Notes under the pieces: generated by a model
Database searches by the model: none
The model's input: the letters and a program-made list of their open reading frames with translations, nothing else
What the model was told of the DNA's origin: nothing
Shown: positions 1-11,804 of the stretch, in pieces
Position numbering within the stretch: the first letter of the stretch is position 1
Layout of the letters: every line of letters starts with the position of its first letter
Position numbers and translations under genes: made by a program
Assembly (NCBI RefSeq): GCF_016545825.1
Contig: NC_052620.1
Span: 14,632,001-14,696,000 of the forward strand
DNA from: Eucalyptus grandis
Taxonomy: Eukaryota > Streptophyta > Magnoliopsida > Myrtales > Myrtaceae
Reading direction: 5' to 3'
DNA length: 64,000 bases

Positions 1-27
1 CATCTTCAACCTGTGTTCTAATACAAC

Positions 28-332
28 TGATGTCGATATATGTAGAACCTAAACCTTCAAAATGCAGTAATCTGATTCTGTCAGGGCCAAGAAACACCAC
101 TGGGGGCTACTCTCTGTTAGAAAGACTACCATATGCTTTAATTGTTCACCACAAAATGGCTTGTATATGTACGGTTGTTATGATGCCGAGATATATAGAG
201 CCTAAACCTTCAAATGCAGTAATACAATTCTGTCAAGGCTAAGAAACACCACTAGGGCTTCACTATGCTAGAAAGACTGCACTAAATGCTTTAGATGTTT
301 GCAGCGAAAAGGCTTATGTTTGTGGCAGTTGC
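28..332. repeat. Tandem duplication, 2 x about 153 bp
   Basis: Two adjacent diverged copies start at 28 and 181. Both begin TGATG(T/C)CGA and carry the same landmarks in order: AACCTAAACCTTCAAA-like, AAGAAACACCACT and AGAAAGACT. A short open frame crosses both copies, so the unit could be an old exon or UTR piece. No protein family is recognised. Confidence 0.75.
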
Positions 333-1724
333 TTTAGTTGTTGGATAGCATGCTGATCCCTGTTCAAGACTCAATGTATTACATGTCTTCAAGCTAGGGA
401 TTTGGATCCTCTCAATATGGAGGATAAATTGCTATTTTCGATTTAACCCCAAGAGAGGCTGCTAGATCATGCGATACAATCTACAATGAAATTCAGTTAA
501 ATTTGAGAAGCAGTGAATTATCAAGGTAAAATAAGGATAAATTAATCATCACAATTTTTGGAAATTTGGCATATTTAGGAAAGGCAAATTTTGTTACCAG
601 CAGGATTTACCATTGAAACCCTCTGACTTCGCATGAATTGTTGGGAAACCTCTTATGATATTTTAAAGTTGACGAAACCATCTATTTAGTTGTTATCGAG
701 TGAACTTGATATGAGGAATGCTGTGTGACTAGTAATGGTATAAAAAATACAGAGTGATAAGACATCTACAAGCTGGATGAACTTCGATAGAGGGTGAACA
801 AGTTCAGTAGAACAGCGTGTTCATCAGGACTTGGGGAGAGATGATAAGGTGAACAGCTAGGTAGAGTTTTGATCCCGAATGTACTTAGGAAGACCTATGG
901 ATAGCAAATCACAAATCAGTTTTGTGACGCACAGCTAGGATAAATTCATTGGATTGCTAATAAAGGCAACTCTGTAGGAGATACTCATCATGTATTATAT
1001 TAGGTAGATATGAAGACCTAGACATCTTTGATTACAAAAGATTTGTGGCTAAGGTCAAGGTCTGGAATTCATAACAAGAGATCTGAGATCGAATCTAATC
1101 AGTGCTTGCCTATTTTGCTCATGCAGCTAACTTTATTTAGGGAAATCTCACTCTTGCCAGGAAAATTTAATTGCTTGGGCGGCCAGAGTTCCAGCTTTTG
1201 TGTCTATCGATTCCAACGGCTATTTCATCTTCTTAAAGATTCTCCAATGGATAATCAAAGGAATATATAAGAAGCTCAAATCAAACTGAAGGAGTCAGCA
1301 AAAAATTGAGAAAGCTATACACATCTAATCTTGTCACATGCTTTTCGATTATTGCAACATGATTCTGCTCATTTGTGATTCTGTCTGTTAGCATCTCTTA
1401 TTGATTGTAATATGTGTTTTGAGAAGTGTACAAGTGTAATAGCAGTGCTTGTTTATTGATAGCGGAATCTATTGATTTTGGGTAGAAACAACTATGTTAT
1501 AGTACCTTTTGAGATTACTAAAGGATTTCAGCCTTGTTGGTGGTTAGCTTGATATATGCCAAACCAGTATAAAATCTGCTTGCAATATCTTCTTTCTCTT
1601 TACTCATTTTGATATTTATCTGATAGAAGCTTTTGTATACAATATTATAAATTGTTCCTGCATCTATCAAAGCTTGACTTGAATTATCCCATGATAATTT
1701 AACTCTTTAAATCAACCTATTCAC
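333..1724. other. AT-rich stretch without a recognisable gene
   Basis: Only short open frames occur (longest 80 codons, 1028-1270) and none resembles a known protein. No RNA gene, terminal repeat or LTR is visible. It may be the intron or 3' flank of a gene lying to the left of the window. Confidence 0.5.
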
Positions 1725-3167
1725 TAGAGCTATTAAACGGGTGGGTCCACTAGAGCTATTAAACAGGGGTCGGGTTTGAGTCGGGTCATGCATTGGATGA
1801 TTCGGGTTTGGAGTCTGTGTCATTAATGGATCGATCCAAATTGACCCATTAATCTATTTATGACCAATTTATGTCTAATGTAAAATTTTCAACCCATACC
1901 CGACCCGACCCATATTAATAAAATATTTTCATATTTAACCAAATTTAGGAAAACTTATTCTTATGTTTTTTTTTTTTAAAATTATATTACTAAAAAACTT
2001 CCGAGCAATACAAATCCAATCGATAATTTTTCAAAAAAAAATATTTCTTGTATATATATATATATTTAAAAACTAAAATAGTTTTATACATTTGACAATT
2101 TTTATAATTTGTAAATAATTATTTTAAAAATCGAATTTTAATTATTTTTATTTTTAAATATAATTTTTAATTTTTAATTTTAATTTTCTTTCTTTTTTGT
2201 TCTTCTTCTTTGGCCGGCCGCCGGCCACGACAACGGCTGGTGGCTGGCCCTGGTGAGCCTCAAGACAATTTTTATAATTTTTTAAATAATTATTTTAAAA
2301 ATCAATTTTAATTATTTTATTTTTAAATATAATTTTAATTTTAATTTTAATTTCTCGCCTGGCTCGCTGATGTCAGTGAGCTCGCGGCTCGCCAATGCCG
2401 GTGAGCTCACGGCTCGCCAGATTCGGCGAGCTCGAGCTTACTCGATGCCAGCAAGCTTGAGTCTCGCTAGATCGGTGAGGCTCGAGCCTCGCCGACGCCG
2501 GCGAGCCCTCCGCCTCGCTAGATTCGGCGAGCTCGACACTCACCGGCCTCAGGCAAGCTCGAGCTTGCCCCTCATCGAATGTCGGTGAGGCCTCCGCCTT
2601 GCCAGATTCGGTGAGCTCGAGGCTCGCCCCTCATCGAACGTCGGCAAGGCCTCCGCCTTGCTAGATCTTGGGAGCTCGATGCTCACTGGCATGGAGCTCG
2701 CCCTCGCCAAATTTGGTGAGCTTAAGGCTCGCCGGCATCGGGCAAGCTCAAGCTTGCCCCTTGCTAGATCTAGCAAGGCTTGAGCGTCGCCCAACGTCGC
2801 CGAGTTCGAGTCTCGGCAGATCGGCGAGGCTCGAGCCTCGCCGGTGTTGGCAAGGCCTCCGCCTCGCCCAGATTCGGCGAGCTCGAGGCTCACTTGGTTG
2901 GTCACTGGCCATCGCCGTGCTGGCGACCGGAGGAAGAAGAAAGAAAAAAAAATTAGAATTTCGATTTTAATAATTTTTTTTTGTAAAGATAAAAAGAGGA
3001 GAGAGAGATGGTCAGCTCTCTTACCCATTTAAAACCCATATATCTTAGTATTGACCCATTAAAACCCATCATAGGTGCTTTATGAAATAATGCTTGACCC
3101 ATTAATGACCTATTTAACCATAAATGGGTCCATAAATGGGTTGCACAACCCATTTAACACCTCTATA
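1725..3167. mobile_element. hAT-like nonautonomous element with GC-rich core
   Basis: The left end TAGAGCTATTAAACGGGT (1725) is an imperfect inverted match to the right end ACCCATTTAACACCTCTA (3148-3165). Flanks read CTATTCAC (1717-1724) and GTATTCAC (3168-3175), a 7/8 match that fits the 8-bp target duplication of hAT elements. The first 27 bp of the left end are duplicated (1722 and 1749). Inside are two copies of an AT-rich segment (about 2100-2175 and 2265-2350), a TTC-rich tract, a GC-rich core of CTCGCC/GGCGAG units (2350-2930) and a GAA-rich tract. There is no transposase; the open frames across the core are low-complexity artefacts. Confidence 0.6.
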
Positions 3168-3727
3168 GTATTCACCAAGCTTGCATCGTTTGCCTCAATA
3201 TGAATGCTCTTGCAATGATCTATTTCGTTTACTCTAACTAAAAAGCTCTAAGCTAATAATACTTATTTTTCTTTTTGTTTTTCTTTGATTTTGCTAGGCT
3301 CTGATGTTGCAAGAGCACAACCATTCAGTTCTAAGTTCTAACTTTAATAACTTGTTGAACCAAAATCTATTATCCTAAGGCACTGTTGAGAGTAATCTTT
3401 CACTCCCATTTCTTTTCCATCAAGATTTTCTATCCATTTAACATTACTTTGTATGGCTTTTGGCTGCTTGTCAAGTGGCAGGGTTTGTTAATGGGGAAGG
3501 AGGTTTGGAGTACACATCTCTAGTGAGTAGTGACTTTGTAATTTGTAGAGAATTCACTACAATGATGTGATTTCTTCTTATTAACAAAGAGCTGCTTATA
3601 TAAAAGAGTGCTTATGCTCCTTCCTTTTCTATGTTGCTTCCACTTTGTTCTGCTCAATGCCCCGTTTGGTCCTAACATGTTTCCTTTCCAAGCATAGTCG
3701 ATGGTTGTGGGGATGCATAGTCAGTTA
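3168..3727. other. Spacer with no recognisable feature
   Basis: Moderately AT-rich unique-looking sequence between two mobile elements. There are no long open frames, RNA genes or repeats. Confidence 0.5.
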
Positions 3728-4051
3728 GGGCGCGTTTGGTAACGATTCTATTCCTGGGAACAGATTCTGATTAGAAATGATTTTTTTTTTATTCTATTCT
3801 CGGAAATAATTTCTAAGCATTTTAAGTGCCTGCTTGGTAACCATCCCAATAGTGTTTGATTCTGATTTTTTGTTCCTGGGAATAATTTGGCAACAAAATC
3901 GCGTTTGGTAAAATTTTTGTTTAGGAACAAATTTCTATTTTTTTGTTACCGAAATTCGATTTGGAACAGAATCAAGAACAAAAAAAGTTGATTATTGTTT
4001 CGGAAACAAATCTAAGAATCAAAATAAACTCTTCTTCTTCTTCTTCTTCTT

Positions 4052-4082
<31 letters not shown>

Positions 4083-5475
4083 TTCTCTTTTCTTCTTTTT
4101 CATCGACTGCCATCTCGTAGGTGTTGTCTGCCACCGCCTGCCTCCGGCAACCGGTCTGGCAAGCTCGCCGTTGGCTAGGCGGGCCTCATCGGGGTTGGGC
4201 GAGGCCTGCTTGGCCCTGGCGAGGCTCACCTAGCCTCGCCGGTGGCTAGGCGGTCGTCTCCCAACCTCGGTAAGGGCCCGGCCATCGGTGAGGCTATGCA
4301 GCCTCACGACACCCTCGGCCTAGCCGGATGTGGCGAGGTCGAGCCTCGCCGGGGCTGGGCAAGCCTCGCCGGTGGCAGTGAGCCTTGCCCGGCCCTTGGT
4401 GGCCAGCAGGCCTCGCCCAACCCCCGAGGCGGCTTGGCCACCCGCCGAGGCGGGCGAGCCTCTCCCAAGCGGCGATGAGGTTTGGCCGACGAGGGCCGGC
4501 CTCGGCGAGGGCCGGAGATGCTCTGAGTGAGGTTGCCGGCCCTCATTTGGCTAGTCACCGATCCGGCAACTAGCCACAAGAAGAAGAAAAAGAATAGGAA
4601 GAAAAAGAAAAAAAGTAAAGTAAAAAAAAAAAATATTGAAAAATTAAAAGAAATTGATTTAGAACAATTAATGAACACAATACCGAATACGGTACCAAAC
4701 GTAATTCTATTTTAGAATCAGAAATTTTGAATAGTTACCAAACTACTTAAAATGCTTAGAAATTATTCCTAGGAGTAGAATAAAAAAAATCATTTCAGAT
4801 CAGAATTTGTTCTCGAGAATAGAATCATACCAAATGTTTGGTAACTGTTCAAAATTTCTGATTATGGAATAAAATTTTGTTTGATACCGTGCCTATTGAT
4901 TATGTTCTAAATCAATTTCTTTTAATTTTTAAATATATTTTTTTCTTTTTTTTTCCCTCTTTCTCCTATTCTTCTTCTCCTTCTTCTTTTGGCCGACGCA
5001 CCTCACCGGAGCGTCGCCGACCCTCGTTGGTTTGAGCCTCGCCGGGGTTGGGCGAGGCTCGCCTAGCCATCGGTGGGGCAGGGCGAGGCTCGCCTGGTCA
5101 CCGGTGAGGCTGAGGGGTTGGGCTTGCCTTCGGTGAACTCGCCGGACTGGTTGCTGGCAACTGGTAGCAACGGACGGCGGTGAGTGGCTGCAGTGGGCGG
5201 CGGTTGATGGTGGCGAACAGCAACCGCAAGATGTCGGTCGATGAAGAAAAAGAAAAGAGAAGAAGAAGAGTTGGTTTTGATTATTAGATTTGTTTTTGGA
5301 ATAAGAATTAACTCTCTCTTTTTTTTGGTTCCAAATCAACTTCTGGGAACAAAAAAAAGAAATTTATTCTTGAAAACAAAAATTTTACTAAATGCGATTC
5401 TGTTTCCAAATTGCTCCTAAGAACAAAAAGTCAAAATAAGTTATTATTGAGATGGTTATCAAACATGTACTTACT
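3728..5475. mobile_element. Large palindromic MITE-like composite with two GC-rich cores
   Basis: The segment 3728-3830 (starts GGGCGCGTTTGGTAACGATT) is the near-exact inverse of 4733-4836. The segment 3830-3990 (TTGGTAACCATCCCAATA) is the inverse of 5290-5475. The segment around 4640-4732 is the inverse of 4838-4925. The simplest reading is one element forward (3830-4732) and a second copy reversed (4838-5475), embedded in or joined by an outer inverted repeat. Each copy has a TTC-rich tract, a CTCGCC/GGCGAG core (4100-4550 and 4985-5240) and a GAA-rich tract. No transposase is present and the superfamily is unclear. Confidence 0.6.
4029..4081. repeat. (TTC)n microsatellite
   Basis: Uninterrupted TTC/CTT triplets of about 17 units inside the palindromic element. 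A frame reading them as poly-Ser is an artefact. Confidence 0.9.
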
Positions 5476-5647
5476 TGAAAATATTGATTATTATTATTGG
5501 GAATTCTCGGGGTTGCTTTTCAGGGACCTAAAAAATGGTAGAATAGACATGGGAGTGAAATTAGATGCAATTATTAGCAGCAAGTTGATTGTAATTGTGT
5601 TTGCTGTATTTTATGGCACTTCACCAGTGTTTTATTGGTTCCATTGG

Positions 5648-6084
5648 TGATGGTTTTATGTAATGGGCTTAAGGCCCGTCTGCCCATGTTGGGCCTAAAA
5701 GCCCGGCCCACGAGATTAGGGCCCATGGATGAAAGGGTACGTTGCTATTTTTGGAGGCACGTATATAAAGGGAGGAGAGAGAGGGAGGACACACCTTTTG
5801 GCATAAGGTACGTATGTTTTCCTCTCCCTTTCTCCCTCCAAAAAGGAACAGTAAGCAAACGGCGACACTGTCTTCCCTTCAAGGCGTCATCGGATCGAAC
5901 AAGGGCCAAATTCTCTTCCTCTTATCGGCGTTGGTGTCTAATTTGTGGCTAACAAGGTACGCTCGAATCCGTGGTGTGCTTTACGATCGGTGATACGTGT
6001 TATTCCCGGGCTTTGTCTTCTGCATTACTTTAGGGGTTCGATTTAGTGTCGAATCCGGTTTTCGGGGATCCGTTATTCCTAACA
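5648..6084 (+). repeat. 5' LTR of copia-A1
   Basis: This 437-bp sequence begins TGATGG and ends CCTAACA, and aligns along its length with the LTRs at 35054 and 50854. A TATA-like GTATATAAAGG lies near 5760. The LTR ends directly before the primer-binding site. Confidence 0.9.
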
Positions 6085-6098
6085 TTGGTATCAGAGCC
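6085..6098 (+). promoter_or_regulatory. Primer-binding site of copia-A1
   Basis: TTGGTATCAGAGCC follows the LTR directly and contains TGGTATCAGAGC, the complement of the 3' end of plant initiator tRNA-Met used by copia elements. Confidence 0.9.
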
Positions 6099-6699
6099 CT
6101 AGTTCACATTTTCCCGATCTGTTTGATGTTTTTTGATTGAATTTTCGCGAAGAAAATCGGCCGGCACGGATCGGGGTGAGAAATCCCGACACCTGAGCAC
6201 TGTTCATCGATTTTTTCGAGTTTCCGTAAGTCAAAATCGATTTATGAAGGAACTGGGTGAAAGAGGTCATCGAGGCGAGTCCGGCGACATGTCGTGCGAC
6301 ACCGGGTGACGCCGCACGCGCCCACACGCGCGGCTAGAAGCCGCTTCGCGTCGGCGCGACGAGCCTAGAAGCGACGCGCCTGGAAGCGCTGGCTCGCCCG
6401 GCGCTGCGACACACGCGCCGGTCGGCGAACCGGCACGTGCTCGCCGCTGGTCAGCGAACCGGCACGCGCCGATCGGCGGACCGACTCGTGCTGACATCAG
6501 CATGACGTCACCCAACGATCAGTAACCACTAGGGTGACGTCATCGATGACGTTAGCACGACGACGGTTGGCCGGGCGGTCACCGGCCAGCGACCCGACCC
6601 GACTGTCGTGAGCCAAAGAAGGTAAACACCTCTTGTACATTTGAGAAATTTGCTTATGTGTCAAATTTTGTATTATTGGCTAAATCCAATCCTTTGTGT

Positions 6700-8649
6700 T
6701 GTAGATTCGGAGTACGAATCATGTAGCGAAGGATAGAGGATCATTTGTGGAATTTCGGCAGTACCAACTGGAACTAAGTGGATCTATGTGGGATATAACT
6801 CTAGAGATGAAGTTAAAGGGATTGACACCTGCCAATTGAACATGCGTGGTGGACGCAACTTGTTCCTACATAATGATCTATATGCTCCGGAGATTCGTCG
6901 AAATTTAAGTGCCTGTTTTTGGTGTTGGTTAAGCTTGGTTTTGGTATAAACTTCCATAATAAATGTGTAGATTTGTGTTTAGATACAAAGTACTATGGTT
7001 GTGGTCACTTTCTAGATGGTTTTATTATACTAAATGTTGACTATGATGATGTCAATATATGTTATTCCCTTTGTTTCACGTCTCCTACTTCATATGATAA
7101 TGATGTGATTATGTGGCATGCTAGACTTGGCCATATTGGCCAACAACGTATAAATAGACTAGCAAAAAAAGGGCTTGTTGGGCAACATTGAAAAAATCGA
7201 TTTGCCTAGATGTGAGCATTGCCTAGTCGGGAAAACGACAAGGAAACCATTTGGAAAAGATAAAGAGTTGAATTTCCTCTGCATTTAATCCATTATGATG
7301 TCTGTGGTTCAATGAATGTGAGAAGAAGGCATAGGGCTGCTTATTTCATCACTTTTATAGATGATTATACTCGATTCAGATGTGTCTATTTGATTTCTCA
7401 TAAATCTGAAGCATAAGTTGTTTCAAAAGGTTTATGAACTTGGTTGAAAATCAATTAGACAAGAAAATAAAAGTATTGAGATCCGATCGAGGTCGAGAAT
7501 ATTTATCTGATGAGTTCAGAAAATAATGTGATGAAAAGGAATAGAAATACAGTTGTCTATTCCATATACTCCTCAACAAAATGGTGTTGCAAAGAGAAGA
7601 AACAGAACCCTACTGGAAATGCTTAGGTCCATGATGGCGCATGCTAACTTACATATCACTTTTTGGAGTGATGCGTTGTTAACTGCTGCCTATATACTTA
7701 ACTGGGTGCCTTCCAAATCAATTAGTTTCACTTCATATGAGTTATGGACAGGTAGAAAACCGGACTTAAATTTTCTTAAGCCATGGGGTTGTGCTGCCTA
7801 TACTCATGAGTTATCTCACAAGTTTGGGAAATTTGGTCCTAAAGGCAAGAAGATTATTTTAATGAGATACTCCGAACACTCGAAAGGGTATGTGTTCATA
7901 GGTGAGCAGGAAAGTGGGAGTATAACTGAATTTGAATCACGAGATGTCACATCCTTAGATGATGAATTTCCTAAGAAGGGCGAAATATGGGAAGATTACT
8001 CCCTATTTGAAACCTTGGATCAAGATAATGATATTAGTGGAGTTCATCCAAGTGGGAGTACTATGAGAAGTGATGAATTCAATTCAACTCATTCTCAATT
8101 GCAACCACGTGATGAGGCAACGTTATCATTATCTAATCCTAGTGGGAGCATAATGGGGAAGGATGTGCAAAGTGTACAATCTCCCATACGGCGAACAAGT
8201 CGCCAAAGTATTCCCCGTCGACGTTTTGACATTGAAGGGGAAAATTTTATGGTTGCTCCACAAGATGAGGATGAGCTAAGAAATATTAATGAGGCTCTAA
8301 ATGGCCTAATAAGGAAAAATGGATTTATGCAATGAAAGAGGAAATGGAGTCAATGAAATCAAACCAAGTCTGGGAACTGGTTGATCTTCCAAAAGGACGC
8401 AGAGCTATTGGGAACAAGTGGGTTCTCAAAATAAAGCGAAAGGCTGATGGCTCGATAGAAAGGTATAAGGCTCGCCTTGTGGCGAATGGGTATAATCAAC
8501 AAGAAGGAATTGATTATGAAGAAACATTTTCTCCTGTAGTGAGATTTACCTCAATTCGCATAATTCTGGCAATAGTAGTTAGTATGGATCTTGAGTTATA
8601 TCAAATGGATGTAAAGACTGATTTCCTTAATGGAGAATTAGAGGAATGA
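6700..8649 (+). pseudogene. Broken copia-A1 pol (protease remnant, integrase, partial RT)
   Basis: The order is a protease-to-integrase linker (6720-6840), GAG-pre-integrase with the HARLGHIGQQR-type motif (about 7110-7160), an integrase zinc site and catalytic core (FIDDYTRF near 7350), integrase C-terminal region (7553-8030), then RT from about 8270 with WVLKIKRKADGSIERYKARL. RT stops before the YVDD box. An in-frame TAA at 7524-7526, after DEFRK, is shared with copia-A2. A missing base near 6750, which throws the linker out of frame, is shared as well. Other frameshifts (for example near 7185, 7270, 7420 and 8320) are private to this copy. Confidence 0.85.
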
Positions 8650-8661
8650 ATCTATATGGAA

Positions 8662-9015
8662 CTTGTAATAGTTTAGCTTAGATTAATTCCAGTTAGCCTA
8701 GTTTAGAAATTGGTAGCCTAATTAGCGTATGCTTTGTTAAATAAAATTAATTAGACTTAGCCTCACATTTCAATAAATGATTTGAATTGTCTAGTTTATA
8801 TTTCATCTTAATCAATTGATTAGAATTAAGCTTGCCTAAGCTCAAATAGCAAGGGTTCATGAAGCTTTGTATAATTCTTTACCCAACAAGTTGCGGGTTG
8901 TTTTCGGTTCTCGCACCTAGGTAGATGCATTTCAATTACTTGGGTATTTACTTAATGCACCATCATTTCAATATATTGATTGCCAATTTCCTTTTTCTAG
9001 AATAAAATAATATTA
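8662..9015 (+). repeat. 3' flank of a lost upstream GRAS copy
   Basis: From CTTGTAATAGTTTAGCTTAG onward this matches the 3' flanks of gene 1 (about 18064-18473) and gene 2 (about 29340-29730). No GRAS coding sequence precedes it; the truncated copia element abuts it. It therefore marks a fourth array unit whose gene was deleted. Confidence 0.85.
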
Positions 9016-10077
9016 GGGTCCATTTGTTTTGCAGAAAATATCACGTTTCCAAAAAATATTTTCTAGGAAGTCATTTCCAAGAGAAAAAAACTATATTTTT
9101 TGGTATTTGGCTTAAATCTAATATTGAAGTGAATTTTTTTTCATTGTCTATATCTAATTTTATTTTTTGGGAAAAATTACCAAGAAAATTTAATTTTAAT
9201 TTATATATTTTTTTTAAAATTGAATTTTAATTATTTTTCTTCTAAAAAATGGAATTTTTATTTTTATTTTTTTCCTTTTTCCTTTTTCATTTCCTCCCTC
9301 CTTCTTCCTTCTTCTTCCTCCTTCTTCATTCACCATCGCGTGCCTCAATGTGGCCAGCTACCCGGCGACCAACCAAGACGCAATCGCCGGATCCGACAAG
9401 CTCGAGGCTTGGCCGATGCAAGCAAGTCGTGTGGAACAACGGATGCTTTGCTCGCTTGGATCAATTGAGCCTCAAGCTTGCCAACCAAATCCAAGCAAGC
9501 TCGAGCTTTGCCGAGGCCAGCAAGCTCGCAGCTCGCTCGATCCAAGCGAGTCCGAGCTTCGCCGAGTTCGGCGAGCTCAAGCCTCGCCCTCGCCGAGATC
9601 TGGCATTAGGAGAGGCTGGAGTTGGCCTGTGGCCGATCGCTGGCCATGGCAGCCGATCGCCGGCCATTGGTTGACCCCGATGGCTGATCACTGCCATGGC
9701 CAACAACCGGCTAACAAAGAAGAAAAGAAAAGGGAAGAAAAAGAAAAATAATTAAAACTAAATTTTAAAAAAGAAAATGAAAACATAAAGATAAAGAAGA
9801 AGAGGGAAAACAAAGAAAAAAACAATTCAAATAAAAAAAAAAAAAAGGAGGAGGAGGAGGAGAAAGTGAGGGTTTATAGAGATGTGAGATAAGAGAGATC
9901 AAGTGGGGAAAATGTTTTTCACTTTTCAAAAGTGGAAAATATTTTCCCCTAATTTAGAAGACTATTTTCCTTTCATGGAAAATGTTTTCCTCAAGCAATT
10001 CATTTTCCATGAAACGAACACCGGAAAATTCGAAAAACTTTTTCCCGCAAGTTATTTTCAATGAAATGAACGGAGCC
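9016..10077. mobile_element. PIF/Harbinger-like MITE with GC-rich core
   Basis: The element starts GGGTCCATTTGTTT and ends AAATGAACGGAGCC, which are imperfect inverted repeats. It is flanked by TTA at 9013-9015 and 10078-10080. The empty site is visible in the gene 2/gene 3 spacer near 29722. A TTA duplication fits the PIF/Harbinger (Tourist) group. The interior is AT-rich, then TTC-rich (9270-9330), a GC-rich CTCGCC/GAGCTC core (9340-9700), then GAA-rich (9715-9870). No transposase is encoded. Confidence 0.75.
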
Positions 10078-11371
10078 TTAGAATTTTAATGAACTTCCTA
10101 CAAAAACATTTGTATAGTAACTTTGTGACTAATAGGATTATAATTGGTAATCAAGAGTAATTTGTCACTTAGATTACACTTTTAAATTAGGTACCTAGAG
10201 GGTTCTAAGAAAAACATTAGCGTAAGCAAATACCCATCCCTAGAATTCTTTAGTTGAGTAGAAATTGAGACAACGCTCTTGTGTCTCGATTGGGTTCTAA
10301 CAAACGCGCAATAATGACTAATAGCAACTCCTAGAAATAATTAAGTGGTTAAGAACATTAAAATAAAATTGCGTGTCATGTGAGATTTGGACTTGGGAGA
10401 GCATGCAATCTTAATTGATGTACATTTTGCGGTGTTATCATTTGGTGATAAATTTGAGAACGTCACTTGTATGTACCATTCTGACCGTCTTTTGAGCAAA
10501 TACCTCTAAACCTATTCGTCGAGAGCAGCCCCTCGAGGGGTAGGTCGCAAGAGTCTCCACTCTCACAGCTTGTACATTTTTGAACCTCAAAAAGTATTCG
10601 ACTGGCCTGAAGAATTGAGGAGTTGCTTGATTTTTCATTTGGTATTATTTTGTTCTTGCCTTGATTGAGCATGTCTGCAATAGGTAATGGGAATTTCGTT
10701 AGAAGGTTTTGCTACTTTTGAGAGGTTTACCATAGAAGTAGATAGCAACAGTCAATAAAAGTTACAACTGCATCCTAATAGTTCGCCTTATGATATGGTC
10801 CTGTGATTCTGGATCTGCTTTTTTAGACATAACATAGTGTCTTGAGTTCATTTTGGCGAGTCCATTCACATGGAGAGAACGAGACAGAACCGACAGATGT
10901 CAAAGTGGTCCTCTCCTCACATCGGTTGCAAATTTACTCTTTTACCTTGCACCTCTTTTCCAGTTCTGCAGAAAGCACATGGAGTGAAATTTTTCGCGGG
11001 AGATTGACCGGGTGCGGGGGCCTTCTTTATTTTGACATTGATTCCTGCAATGAAGATGCCCGATCCATTATAATATTAGCAATCGCTGCAGACCAGACTA
11101 CTAAAAGAAAACAATGACTTTGTTCATGTGTTTCCTAGTCGAAGTACATACGTACGAATCAACATATAATATTTTAGTGCGACGGATTCCATTACATTAT
11201 TAAATTTTCCACGCTTGAAAAGGTGGTCATCATGTGAAGTTTGTGGTCTTTAAATAATTTTCTTTGGGTAGTGGCAGTAATTGCTGCTGTTCTTCAGGCG
11301 CATCAAGACTGGGCTTGGCTTCTGCTTCCTCATCTCTCTCTCTCTCTCTTCAGAACCAGGATATCCTTCAG
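10078..11371 (+). promoter_or_regulatory. Array spacer and 5' region of GRAS gene 1
   Basis: This matches 29723-31021 upstream of gene 3 nearly throughout, and the part from about 11085 also matches 21207-21499 upstream of gene 2. A TATA-like TTTAAATAATTTT lies near 11251, followed by a CT-rich stretch (11330-11350) typical of a plant transcription start and 5'UTR. A noncoding first exon would end at CAG (11371). No other gene is evident. Confidence 0.6.
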
Positions 11372-11788
11372 GTATGCTTTCGATCTTCCTGTAAAAACTA
11401 GATGCAAACAAAATTATTAGCGGAGATTAGGTGGATTGAAGTCATCTACTATCATAGAGGACATGTGAGTTTGAGAATTTTATATGAAAGCGGTAGAAGG
11501 GTATGTGCAAATAATGATTGGTTTGGTTACTTGATCTACTTATTACTGACAACAGTGATCGGCATCCAGAAATCGTCACCTTTTCAAATATTACTCAGAA
11601 CTTGTGCAGATTGATTCTTTTAGGGTTTGGGTTGGCAATCTGAATCTGAGGTTACAATAGGATAAGTCAGCTAGCCGAGATTTTTTCGTTTTATTTTTTT
11701 GAATTGGAGCAACGAAACCACGAACTTTGGGCTAAGATAACCAATCTATTGCGGCGAAGCTGGTATTTTCATGCTCTATTCCCGTCAG
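11372..11788 (+). other. Probable 5'UTR intron of GRAS gene 1
   Basis: CAG|GTATGC at 11371/11372 is a good plant donor, and CCCGTCAG|AG at 11788/11789 is a good acceptor 16 bp before the ATG at 11805. The same layout is kept in gene 2 (21500-21920). The intron is inferred from sequence only. Confidence 0.6.
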
Positions 11789-11804
11789 AGTGAGTGAGAA
11801 CTCA

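Larger units (their letters stand above)
5648..8661 (+). mobile_element. Truncated Ty1/copia element (copia-A1)
   Basis: It has a 5' LTR, a tRNA-Met primer site, a GC-rich leader, then protease, GAG-pre-integrase, integrase and the first part of reverse transcriptase in the usual copia order. It ends abruptly at about 8661, just after the RT motif QMDVKTDFLNGELEE, where GRAS 3'-flank sequence begins. Compared with its relative at 35054-51272 it also lacks about 1.7 kb of gag: the leader joins the post-zinc-knuckle region near 6603. Several frameshifts and stops are present, so it is dead. No 3' LTR or target duplication can be found. Confidence 0.9.

Noticed and set aside
2370..3032. Open frames on both strands across the GC-rich core of the 1725-3167 element
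   Set aside because: They arise from the repetitive CTCGCC/GGCGAG composition; all frames look like low-complexity Ala/Arg/Leu/Ser.
3943..5339. Poly-Ser and Arg/Pro-rich frames in the palindromic element
   Set aside because: They are products of the TTC microsatellite and GC core, with no conservation between the two inverted copies.
6085..6098. tRNA-like sequence
   Set aside because: It matches only the 3' end complement of tRNA-Met, as expected for a retrotransposon primer site, and no cloverleaf is present.
9249..9751. Frames of 130-140 codons in the 9016-10077 element
   Set aside because: Same GC-core artefact; no start context, domain or codon pattern.
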